A stretch of 64,000 nt of DNA from Rhabditophanes sp. KR3021 (taxonomy: Eukaryota > Nematoda > Chromadorea > Rhabditida > Alloionematidae). Under the pieces are notes generated by a model that was given only the letters and a program-made list of their open reading frames with translations, did not search any database and was not told the origin of the DNA. How positions within the stretch are numbered: position 1 is the stretch's first letter; the number at the start of each line of letters is the position of its first letter. This document shows positions 35,701-46,517 of this stretch, one piece after another. The stretch is taken from assembly GCA_963281155.1 (NCBI GenBank), contig CAUJLY010000004.1:2728001-2792000 (forward strand), written 5' to 3'. Position numbers and translations under genes: made by a program.

Positions 35701-38430
35701 GTAGGTTAGACCTTACGCAACTAAAATAGTACCATTAAAATAGATGAACAATATAAATAATAAGGAAATATACAAATAGTAGCCTCGATAAAATAAAAAT
35801 GAGATGATAAAACATGTTATACATGAATTTGAAGTAGCATTATCTTGACCAACGTAATTGCTGCAAACCATCTTTTATGGCTTTGATTTTAAAGCACTAC
35901 AGAATACACACAACAAAATTGATAATAGACATAATTTAAACTCACAAAACAATTACTAGTATTCTATTTAATTCCAAGTAGTCGGTATATAATTAAAATC
36001 ATTTATAACTTTAGGAAACAACCACCACCTGAGGAAACACCTTTTATTTCGGAAAATTCTGGATTAAGAAATGTTGCCCCACCAACTGATTTTGCTGGTA
36101 CTGGTGGATTTGGATCGGCAATCGGAGGCGGTAGTGGTAGTGGTTCACCATTTGGAGGTGGTTCAGGATTCGGAGGTGGTGGAGGTGGATTTGGAGGAGG
36201 TGCCGGTGGATCTTCTGGGGGAGGAGGTGGATCAGGGTTCGGAGGTGGCGCTGGTGCCGCTTTTGGAAATAGTGGAAGTAGCGAAAAATCACCTCCTCCA
36301 ATGCCAGAATCATTTGGCGCAGGAGACTCAAGTGACAGTGCTTTCGGAACAGGAACTAAACCATCAAGCGACTTTGACAAACCATCTAAATCAACTGGTC
36401 CAGAAGAAGAGGCTAAATTTGATCAAGAGACTATGTTCACCGGTGAGCTCATTTAAAATATTAAAAATAGATCGACAAACATTTTTATAAGAAGTAACAA
36501 TTAAAAAGTAGATGAAAAAATATTTTAAAAGCTCAGATAATAAGCTTGAGTTCAAATAGAATTGTAGTCGAGATCTCGACTAATTTGCAGGCATTGACAG
36601 AGTTGAGTGTGTAGATTGCCGGAATAGTGTACTTTCCATGATCACAGTTTGTACTTGCCACTCAAATTTGTGAGAAAAAATAGATCCAAGATTCACAGCA
36701 ACTACACACGATGGCACTGGGAGTTTGCACATAACAATTATATCGACGCCTGCTTTGTTCATTATTAGTTCATTGCGATCAAAAAGACGTTGTTGGAGCA
36801 TCTTTTTTTGGAACTTTTTGACATGAATGTTTTTTCTATTATCGTTCTCTAACTCGCCAAATAGAATATGGCTTTCTAAATTACCCGAAACATTATTTTT
36901 ACTACTTGAGCCGATCATGAAGAATAAGATTTCTCCATCCAGGCCAAATGGAAGATAGGACAAGTCCGACATCAAAGTCGGCGCTGAAATTCTTTTCAGC
37001 ATTGCGTAGCCTTTCGCGTGATCGGATTTCAATGTGGGATGACAAACTACGTTCACTTAATTTTTTGCAGTAGGAACATTTTCCTCATCTTCACCATCCG
37101 ATTGATTATTTTTATTATCTCCACCATAAGTGCACTCATCATTACGTGTAGGTCTAGTTGTAACTTATCCAACTTAATTTGCTTTATAATTGGCATCAAA
37201 TAAGTGTTTAACTTGACATGGATGCAAGCCATCTGGAACTTCTAATGAAACACTATTCATTGATAAATTCATCAAACTTGGACAAGTAGCAATAATGATC
37301 CTCCGAGGCTTAGAGCGGTTTCAGCACAATAATATAGCTTTTTGCCAATTTTCAAAAATCTTGCATCCGCGGTCTTTCTGTCTTAACAAGTTTTTAATTG
37401 TATTTCTTGTTTAATTGACAAGAGTCCGTTTTCTAGTTTTTTTCAAACCTGATAATTGCGTACATCGAGTCTACCATGCAAATGTTTTGGATTGTAACAA
37501 CAACCGACCTATAATGACTCATCTTTAAATGTCAAAATATAGAGTCTACTTATTACAAATTTTGGTATTGATTGTCCTCTCAACCACTATGCAGATTCTT
37601 TTTTCATTAAATTTTAGTTTTAACCAACGTGCATAATCTAAATAAAAAGATAATTAGTAAAAAACTAAACTAAGATATGTGAGATTAATTAGGGACTCAT
37701 TTGCGTGTGACACCGAAAGGATGGTGATAACAAGTGACCAACAAAAGTATAATTTTAAATATTATACTTTCGAAAAGATATAACTGATATACCGTTTATT
37801 CCAAAATATACTGAATTATTATTTAACTAATATTTCTCCATTCTGAAGGTGATTCAGCTTTAAATACTAATTCAAAAGGCCCAACTGGGGACGGTAAGTT
37901 AAATAAATATTTGACATTATAAATAATATTTTGTAGGTTATGGTCCCGCAATCTCACAAGGAGCAGCAGTGCCACCACCAGTAAATGGTTTTGGATATGG
38001 TGGCGGAGCTTCAGGAGCATCGCCTTATGGAAATCTTCTTGAGCAGGGACCCAGAAATGTTCCGACTACAGTTAAACCATCTGCTTTGCTAAATATCTTA
38101 AGTAAAGCTGACGAAGGATTGAATCAAGCTATTACACATTTTGAAAGAGGAACTCCAGTTGAAACCGCAGCCATTGATATACTTGAAGTAGCTTTGGGAA
38201 GCCAACGTCTTGACAGTCAGGCAAAATTGTTAGGGCACGTAGATAGAACGATCGGTTTAGAAAATTTGCAACGAATCCAAAGGCTAGCGAATACAGGAAA
38301 TTTAATGGATATCTTTAAAGAACAATTTGTGAAGCTTGCTAAGAACTATAACCCACCTGAGAATCTACAACTTCCTACATTGCCACCTCAATTAGAATAT
38401 TTATTTTCACCAAATAATAAAAATAAATAG
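32763..38430 (+). CDS. Secreted Gly/Pro-rich protein with conserved helical C-terminal domain
   Basis: Seven exons (32763-32867, 33356-34214, 34264-34389, 34489-34933, 36015-36442, 37849-37893, 37937-38430) give 833 residues. The N-terminus has a signal peptide (LKLVLLSLFISSIKCQ). A polar region follows, with a Thr-rich segment, RAD-like helix and basic RIKF/RPRLHIRRP sites that could be furin-type cleavage sites. The middle is low complexity, with Pro-rich then GGGSGFGGG-type repeats in exon 5. The last about 125 residues form a compact, non-repetitive, probably helical domain (ADEGLNQAITHF, AAIDILEVALGSQRLDSQAK, NLQRIQRLANTG). This domain seems familiar from uncharacterised nematode secreted proteins, but I cannot name it. 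Cuticle or extracellular-matrix localisation is inference. The two long introns (1081 and 1406 nt) each hold an antisense gene fragment. Confidence 0.75.
33231..33290 (+). repeat. Three 20-bp imperfect tandem repeats
   Basis: Units at 33231, 33251 and 33271 share the pattern TATGTNNAAAGATGTNAAAA. They lie in intron 1 of the Gly-rich gene. Confidence 0.5.
35050..35699 (-). pseudogene. Antisense intronic gene fragment A
   Basis: Lies in the 1.08-kb intron of the Gly-rich gene. Minus-strand translation gives protein-like stretches interrupted by stops and a frame change: NTEESSYEATGVEPVVIRKA near 35600, then FIKVTYYVGESESDPKTPHF near 35390, and a terminal VYGKCTIEDVYM near 35120. The last motif matches the ends of fragments B and C, and the first matches fragment D. 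The parent family is unknown. The stops make it non-functional as a protein. Confidence 0.55.
36555..37645 (-). pseudogene. Antisense intronic gene fragment B (largest copy)
   Basis: Lies in the 1.41-kb intron of the Gly-rich gene. A largely consistent minus-strand frame runs over about 1 kb with at least five in-frame stops and two frame changes. It includes YARWLKLKFNEKR, CCYNPKHLHGRLDV, KTADARFLKIGKKLYYC, SLEVPDGLHPCQVKHL, the longest open piece 37056-36580 (YLPFGLDGEILFFMIGSS, MCKLPVPSCVVAVNLGS) and, after a frame shift, [20 protein letters not shown]. An acceptor-like TTTTTATTTAG precedes the first piece, so the copy may derive from an intron-containing gene. The family is unknown. Confidence 0.6.
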
Positions 38431-38532
38431 AAATATTTCCTAAATTTGCCGAAAAAGATTTCTACGGCTGTTGTGCCATTAAAAATATAATAATAATAGA
38501 TTCATACTCCGTTTCGAGGATGTTTGACCCAA

Positions 38533-39430
38533 TTAATGTATAAATTTTAATTGTTTTAAATTATTTAACTTATTTTCAACAAATAAACTTTTTATTATAA
38601 TATCCTTTAAGAGTTGTTCATTTATCAGATACATAATTTGATAACCTCTATTCATCATACCAAATCTGCGTTCTTGTAATCTTGGCCAGGCAGCAGTTGA
38701 AACTTGTGTTTGATATACATCAAACCATAATCTTTCTGCTACTGCAGTTGCTTTTGGGAGAAGTCTTGGTATTGTATTTGTTCCATCAACAAATTCCCCT
38801 AAGTATAAGCATTAACAATTTTACTAAATATAATCAAAATTAAAGTGAATTAGGAGATATGTATTACCCCAAATATTAGCCTGCCCACCAATTACGAGAT
38901 TTTTTGCGCTCGTGTCTCATTAAATCCTTGTGGATCCCACTGTAAATTGAAATATTATTATGATAAATGAGATATTTAGCTGATAATATGTTCCCGTCGT
39001 TTCAATGCTATCACAATCAGCCCCATATTTAATAAATAAAATGAGGTTGATTCGTAGGGGAAAGATTCAGAATCTACTAAATGCGCCATGGAATACATTA
39101 AACTTATTTTGAGCCATTAGACCAATTACGTGCTTATAATAGAATGAGAAATAAAATGACGAGAACTGTCAATCATGACTCTTCTGTGGCTGAATCGAGG
39201 CTTGTATAGGATAAAAACAGATTTGACTAAGCAAACTACTACTATCAGTTCAATATATACCAATTGTGAGAATGATTCTGGATCTATTAAAGCACCCCAA
39301 ATTGTATTACTAACAATGAAGCCAGTGTGTTCAGTTATCGGGTTAGAAATTTCGTAGGATTCGTCCATGTCCAGTTGAGGGTAAACTGAATCACCACATC
39401 CTCGAATAACTTGAATATTTATTACGTTAA
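38533..39430 (-). pseudogene. Broken GH20 beta-hexosaminidase
   Basis: Beta-N-acetylhexosaminidases remove terminal GlcNAc/GalNAc from glycans. Minus-strand pieces match the family in order: GCGDSVYPQLDMDESYEI, TIWGALIDPESFSQLVYI, RFSHRRVMIDSSRHF, MAQNKFNVFH, LVDSESFPYES, then near the end KYGADC, WDPQGFNETRAQK, ANIWG and EFVDGTNTIPRLLPKA followed by AERLW. The catalytic centre is missing: sequence jumps from the SFPYES block to the KYGAD block, losing roughly 200 residues including the conserved DE pair. There are also frame changes after VFH and in the A-run of QKxL, and the donor after TYYQ reads CT instead of GT. One intron near the 3' end (GTAATA...ACTTAG, about 38868-38800) is still intact. 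Confidence 0.85.
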
Positions 39431-39721
39431 TTTATTTACAGAAGCATCCATTTTTTATGAATTAGAATTGCCTATATAAATTATGATGACCTATTACTGG
39501 ATTTATAGTAGGGAATGAGGCAATTTGACATCTTTTTAGAAGTGTCTTTATTTTAAATAACTTATTTGTTTGTTGTATGGCTTGGTTTAGTCTTATTAGA
39601 TTTATTGACCAGTAGCGTCATCTCTTTTTCCTAAGAGATGTATTTAGTATGGTTTTAAAAGAAAAAGTTTTATTAGAAGAAATGGTGAATTAAACAAAAA
39701 TGTATTTTTACAATAAAGTAT

Positions 39722-41293
39722 TTAAGCAGCAATTTTTACCTCTTCGGTAATTTCGATGTGGTCAATGTGACTGATAGTTTTTGTTGTGAAATCGTAGTCA
39801 TTTGGACAATGGAAATAAGCACCATCGGCAAAAAGCTCTTCATCCGCAACTTGATTCCAAATTTTGAGCTTTAGAATTACGCCAGTGACTAAGCCGGCAA
39901 CACTTGGAACTACAATAGCGATTAAAATTGCCAAAGCTTGGTAGAGGGCTTGGTCGGTATTACTGCGTGGATGATCTCCAACTGATGCAGGATATATGTA
40001 AGCATATTCAGCTCCAAATTGTTCTTTTGTATAAACTAAGGCTAAGATAACACTGCAAATTCCGGAAATAAAAGCAGGGACGCCATGCAAACTATTGATA
40101 GAGCAAGTATCGTGAATTCCAAGTTTGTTCTTCATGAAAGGAGTAAGCCAATTAATACACATGACAGATATAATTCCACTGAATGTTCCAATGATTAAAG
40201 CCAAAACAGGGTGTAAGGAGATATTAGCAACACTTCCAATAGCTACCCCACCAGCTAGAATCGCATTGGCCATGTGTACCATATCAAAATGTCTCTTATG
40301 ATTGACTAGTTGAGAAGTGATAAATGTACCTAATACGGCACCTGACAACGATAGATAAGTGTTGAGGATACAACGTTGCTTGGCGTTATCCCCGACAGCA
40401 ACTGCCGCGTTAAACGATGGCCAGTAGATAAATAAGATTAAGGATCCAACCATTGCGAAAAGATCGGAATGAACGATCGAGCCTTCGTGATCTGAACGGG
40501 CAATGCCGCTTCTGTTTAACACTTTGGCAACTGAAAATATTATTGTTTATGTTAATTTTGAGTCTGTCCTACCTCCGAAAGCGAAAACTGCTCCAAACAA
40601 ATGAACGACTAATGATCCTCCTACATCACTTACGTGGAGAACCTTAAACATTTTATTATTATTTTCTCATCGCAGTATTACCTCTACGATTATATGTTCG
40701 GTTACGAGAGCCACCGGTGTTTCTAAGAAAGCCATAATCAAATATTGTGATGGACTAAATGTATAATTGCGATGAAAACTTGGAGTCGAACTTACGAGAG
40801 TTTGCCTAGCAATCCACCCATGGTGATTAAAATGACGGCAGCTGCAAAGTCAGCAGTAATCATGTTTTTAATTCCAATACTAAAGATCCCATGCTCGTGA
40901 AATTCTTCACTAAGGAATCCTCGGATGATAATCGCCCATTCAATCACAAATGTGGCCAAGAACAAGTTTATTGAGATAGCTGAGAATCCATATCTTCGCA
41001 AAAAGGTCATCAAGAAGCCAAAGCCTACAAGGATCGATGATGTGTTAACGTTACGAGTTAAAATTAATAAACGTGGTCCCTTAAGGAATCTTCTTCTTAC
41101 CTATGAAAATCATTCCATGGATATCTTCAAAAAGCGGAAAATCCGACATCTCTTGATTTGCAACTCCTGATGGCTGTGCGCTTTCAGAATATCTGGCAAA
41201 GAGTCCAAAAATAACAATGAAGATGACATGGAGGACTCCAAGTAAAATCACAAATTGGTTGTGCTGAAAAGCAGAAGGTTTTGTGTACGCCAT
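39722..41293 (-). CDS. Rh-type (Rhesus) ammonium/ammonia channel
   Basis: Rh proteins form trimeric membrane channels for ammonia, and possibly CO2, in epithelia. Five exons (41293-41101, 41024-40797, 40755-40682, 40642-40573, 40530-39722) encode 457 residues, matching animal Rh glycoproteins. About 11-12 membrane segments are visible, starting FVILLGVLHVIFIVIFGLF. Family signatures are NMITADFAAAVILITMGGLLGK, HVSDVGGSLVVHLFGAVFAF, YWPSFNAA, CSINSLHGVPAFISGI (the H of HG lines the pore) and HMANAILAGGVAIG (another pore histidine). The acidic cytosolic tail ends EITEEVKIAA. All introns are 37-76 nt. The hexosaminidase remnant lies just downstream. Confidence 0.95.
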
Positions 41294-42147
41294 GTTCTAT
41301 CTTAAAAAAATGAATGAAAATGTATTAGTAAAAGTTTTTTAACAATCCTTATAAAGTCTAGTGAACGACCTTAACAAAAGTAATATAACCATCATAACAA
41401 TGTAACCACTTTAGTACTCGTTGCCCTGAGATAAATGAATTAACAATAAAGTAGACACAAACAAACTAATCAAAAATAAAGTATTTTTAAGTATGGAAAA
41501 CAAATTATTCGCATTGCTACATAATTCCAGCTACCAAATTTGTCAAAAGTACTTATGATAGGAGACTTTTGATACAAGTTGATGAAACTTTAATAACGTG
41601 ATCGAAGGCGTCAACATTTTTATGTCCTTGCATCATCAACTATAAATCATTTTAAACAATTTACAACATATGTGTATATTTCATATTTTATGCATTTTTT
41701 GTATAATATCAATGTGATCAAAAAAATAATCAAATTCTTCGTAACTATGGCAAAATCAAAAGATCAAAGGTAATTTATGATGAGCGCCTTTTGAAAAATA
41801 ATTTAAGACAACTTTGCGCTCCTATTAAACGGGGTGCACACGACTTTGCACGTTTAAAGGTATTTGGTACTTTTTAAGCCGATGGCATTGAAAATTTGAT
41901 ATTTGAACTCTTGATGTTTCTAATTTGTAACCAATGCTTGATATATTGCTATATTATTTACAGTAAATTGCCTAATTGATGTCTGCTTTCGAATAAATTG
42001 CTAGATTCTTCAAAAATTATACCGATCTAAAATAAATTGTAACAATTAAGCATCACAAAATTGGCTATAATTCTGCATTCTTGTGATAAATGGTTAAAAT
42101 TATACATTTGACAATATATTACTATACCAAGTTCTTCACATTAATGG

Positions 42148-42266
42148 CAACTTAATTTTTAATTCAATACTCAACTTAATTTATAATTCAATGTTCAACT
42201 TACTTTTTATTCAATTTTCAACTTAATTTATTATTCAATTTCCAACTTACTTTTTTATTCAAATTA
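42148..42266 (+). repeat. Five 23-24-bp tandem repeats
   Basis: Units start at 42148, 42172, 42196, 42219 and 42243. Each begins CAACTTA(A/C)TTT and contains ATTCAA. The regular spacing is clear by eye. Confidence 0.75.
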
Positions 42267-42740
42267 AGTTTCAATGTCCCCTTTTATGTTTAATTTATTG
42301 TTCAACCTAGTTGTTAGATCCAAAGTAATATATTGTATGATATGTTCTTCAAACCTAAATATAATGCTGTATATATAACTTTGTGTTAATTAATTAAAAG
42401 TTTAGTATTATAAGACGTCAAATAAAAGTCTTAATAATACTTTACATATAAATTATTATTTTATTATAATCGTAACAGAACACATTTAGTCGTCGAATCT
42501 TGCAATAAAGATGAGTAACATCCCTAAAAGATATTGTTTTTTGTTGACTATCATCCATACTTATCACTTAATTACTTTAATTAGTATGCACAAACATATA
42601 CTTATCCATACTAAGATGAAATAACGTGCTAGATTATTAGGTGTAAGAAAGTATTAGGTTGTAAATGAATAGAGATTAATAATATGTTTGTAGGGAATGC
42701 AAATATTTGTGATGTGTTTGTTTAGGGAAACAAAATACAA

Positions 42741-42747
42741 TATAAAA
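42741..42747 (+). promoter_or_regulatory. TATA box of M1-like gene
   Basis: TATAAAA lies 36-42 bases upstream of the ATG at 42783. Confidence 0.5.
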
Positions 42748-42782
42748 TGAATGATGGTGATGAAGTTAATTACTAATTAGCG

Positions 42783-45553
42783 ATGAAAATCAAAACATTC
42801 TTATCCATTGTATCCGTTCTTTTTCTATTACTTGGAGTGACGAATTGCACCCATAAGACGTGGTATCAGGAACTGTTCCCAACCAATTCCTTTCAAATAC
42901 AAAGCCACAATATCAAGCTTTCATTTGACTTTATGGCACACCATCAGACTGACAAAAATCTCAAAATTAACATGGAGGGAACTGACGAAGTCATATTTAC
43001 CATACTTGATGATTGTAGAAATTTAACCTTTGATGCTGCTAAAAATTTTACTTTTAGAAATGTTAAATTATATGACATCACAGATGATATTAAAACACAA
43101 GATTGTGACGTTTATATGGATGAAGATAAACTTCTGTTTACGGTTAAACCTTTCGAAGTTGTTCGTCCAGGGAGAATAATGAAGTTATACCTGTCATTCG
43201 CCTATGTGGTTATGCCCTTTGATAGTCGAAGTGGAGGAATTGTGTACAATTACTACTCAATTGCAAACAAAAATAAAGTATATATTTATAGCAAGCCGAA
43301 TCTACGACAAAAACAACGCATACTACCGCCTATTGGGATAAGGAATGAAAAGAGTACTCTGAATATTACAATTAATCATGGCGGTCATAGTTCAGGATTT
43401 TCAAATGGCTTCGGAGTTGTTGAGCATGATGAATCGAAACTATCTGCGACAAAAATAAATATCAAGCAACATTTACATCCGGATCAGTTGGTTTTGGCTG
43501 TTGGACCATATGATATTGAAGAAGCCAGAACATCAAATGGAATTACTGTGAGATTAATTACTTATCCAGCATTAAAGTTATTCGCAAGTAAAACAGAGTT
43601 GTTAAATGTTGCTATAAAGGCATTCAACTACATGGATGATTATACTAAAACACGTTTGATAGTTGAAAATGTTGATTTTATTTCCGTATTTGACCTTACT
43701 GATAATGCAGCTACGTACATGACTCCCGGAGCAATTTTAATTGACTATACATTGTTGACAACAAAATCAAATCAACCAAAAGGAACATTTGACAAAATCG
43801 GTCTGTACAAACACATTATTAAAGGTGTTGTTCGACAATATTTCAATTATAGTGTATCAAAACAGAAATTGAGTCACCGTTTTTTGACTGAAGGTAACTT
43901 ATTATTAAAAATTAAAATATGTGAAAAACAAAAATAGATATTAAGACTTTATAAGGTGCTTCTCATATCCACATTCTGAGAAGTATAAACACAGCATGAT
44001 TTGTCTCCCTCTTTGACTTTATCCAGTTGTTTGTTGATTTGTACAGCTTTAGCCACGTTTCATTTGGAGTATCCGTGACTTGCACCAACTTTTTGGCACG
44101 TCAATTCGATCGTCTGTACCGGTTTCATAAGGTACATGGGTTAGATGTTCTCCGCAGTCTCTTAAATTTGATTTTAAATAAAACGATATATAAAGAAGTA
44201 ACGTTCAGCTAAACACAAAATTAATAAAGTAATAATGTGTTGATCTAATATCTTATTCTGATTCAAGGATTACCTGAATACTTTGTTAGGAACATCTTAA
44301 ATATCGTTAAGCCGGAATGGAAGGAAATTACCAATTGTTTGGTAAATATTGTGAAGCCATTTGAAAGTGTAAGAGACAATCGTACAAATCAGTACGATGG
44401 AGAGTACACAATTTCCACATTGAATGCAAAGGAGTACCATGTTATGAAGATGGTGGAAAATATTATTGGTGACTCACAATTGACGGAAAATATTCACAAA
44501 TTTTTGATAAATACAGACAGGCAGTTGGATCTGGATAACTTCGAAATTTTCATAACAAGAGACACTGTTTTAGAGAACAAAAAATTCTTTTTGAATTGGT
44601 TAGAGCATGAAGGTTATCCTATCATTGAAGTTGCTTATCATACAAATGAACTTAATATTAGACAAGAAAGACATACCAATTTTTTGATTCCAATTATTAG
44701 CCATAGTTCAAAATTGTTGTGGTTGACCAATGAAACAATTGTCACCTCGGACATGTCTTATTTACCTGTCAGGGAAAATGGAGAAATTTATGGAAGGGTT
44801 CAATATAGCAATAGAACTATCTTTAAAATATTAAACGAAAGAAGATACCATACTTCAACTACTTTGAAAACTTTACTAGCAGATGAATGGGATTGCTTCA
44901 TACAGCCTGGAGCTAAGTCCGACCATATGTTGTTTTCGCTAAAAAATATCGTTGACAAAACATTGGAATTGGGGTTTGTAGGACGAAGTAATACCAATAT
45001 CATTTTAAGCTTCTTTTTGACGCTCAAAGAAATTTTCAAAAGTTTTTCCACTCAAAAAAACCACTTTAAATATAACAAGCAATTTGACAAATATTTTGAG
45101 CATTTCGTTGCTAATCAAGTAGATTCATTGACAATTCATTTTGATGAAAAGAATCCTGATAAGAACTATTTTAGGGCTGCAATGATAACATCCAAAATTG
45201 GGCTAGGTGATAGGAAGCTTCATACTTCATTTAACATTTACGCGAAAGAAATGGCAGAACGATGTCCTACACATGAAGAATGTGAAGATTACGTAAATGA
45301 CGTGTTGCGATTATACTGGGATTTAAATAAAAATCCGTCTGCTGAAACAACGGGTTTAATAGGAGAAGGAGATCATGTACTTGACATGCTATTAAAAGCA
45401 GTTGACTCAATGGGGGAAAATTTGGCTGATGACGTTTTGAGTGGTATTGTTCAATATTCAAGATCTGTATGTAATTTGTACTGGCAAAAACCTGGAAATG
45501 AGAATAATATTGACATTTGTGCCAGAATGTTTGTTGATACTTTGCTTGTTTAA
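42783..45553 (+). CDS. Secreted M1 aminopeptidase-like pseudoenzyme
   Basis: Two exons (42783-43893, 44268-45553) give 798 residues with signal peptide IKTFLSIVSVLFLLLGVTNC. The fold follows the M1 family: an N-terminal beta-domain (WYQELFPTNSFQIQ start), a degenerate thermolysin-like domain and a C-terminal helical ERAP1-like domain with WLTNETIV-type strands. The catalytic motifs are lost. The GAMEN exopeptidase loop is replaced by NAATYMTPGAI, and where HExxHxxxH should stand the sequence reads IIKGVVRQYF. The downstream LTEGLPEYF segment (third zinc ligand Glu region in active enzymes) is still present across the exon junction. The frame is intact over 2.4 kb, so the protein is probably made but not peptidolytic, perhaps binding peptides. 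The 374-nt intron is long for this window. Confidence 0.85.
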
Positions 45554-46517
45554 TTACTAATAATTGTATAATAATAACATATTTTGTTTCACAAGACACA
45601 TAAATAACATCCAACATGATCAAAACAAAAACGCCAAAATAAATATTTATACTGTCATAAATCAAATTGAAAAATTGTTTCACCCTTTCAGTATAAACAA
45701 TCTTATTTCTCTGGTACTATCTGTCTTTATCATTCTCAACCATAACTCAAGCTATCAGAGATTAAAACAATGCGAGTGTCGTTTTTCCATTGCTTTTCTA
45801 CTTAACGTTTTTGTTATGATAAAATTTGGTAATTAAAGTAGGCACTAATGATATTAAAGACAGCTATATTTGCTTGATGACCAATCTTGATAATTAACCG
45901 TTGATTCTTGCACTAGGCAATCAATCTTACTTATATTGTATCTCAATTCTTATACATACAATACATCTTTAAATTGATAAAAAAAACACTGATTAAACCA
46001 AGTCTATTATGCAATATTCGTTGTAACTAGCTTTTATCTAATATTAGCAAATATCATCTGCAATATTTATAAATGTTTAGCTTATACTTGCCAACTTTTT
46101 TAAATTAATCAGCTTTGAGATGCTTGTCTAGTTATATCAATATGAAATAAAATTTAGTCATTAGTAAACTAAAGTCATATTCTAGGTATACAAATATTTT
46201 ATTGAAAGAGATATTTTTCCAAACTCGTTTTGAAAGTCCACTTTGACAATTGAAAACATAAACGTTTGAATGTTCAGCCATTACTTTATTTCGTTTATCA
46301 CAAAGCTAATTAATGGCTTTCAATATTATAACAATCTCATTAATACTTTTACATATTCTCCGTCTTACATGCATTTCAAATATTGGTTATAATTTTAAAC
46401 GGTGAAAGTCGAAATGTAAACACGGAAAAATTTAATTTGACCTCTTGTTTTGGAAAGCTTATCTTCTTATACAAAATTACATCTTTTAGGTGGATATATA
46501 TTTAAGCAGTCCTACAA
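45554..46517. other. Intergenic region
   Basis: No supported gene; open frames at 45564-45836 (plus) and 45267-45683 (minus) show no family features or splice context. Confidence 0.5.

Larger units (their letters stand above)
41294..42782. other. Divergent intergenic region
   Basis: 1.5 kb between the Rh channel and M1-like gene starts. It holds the 24-bp tandem repeat listed separately and no gene. Confidence 0.5.

Noticed and set aside
36003..36490. Pro-rich (minus) and Val/Leu-rich (plus) open frames over exon 5 of the Gly-rich gene
   Set aside because: They are frame shadows of the GGGSG repeat codons in the true exon.
44027..44212. Open frame inside the intron of the M1-like gene
   Set aside because: Skipping it gives the conserved LTEGLPEYF junction; including it would break the family order.
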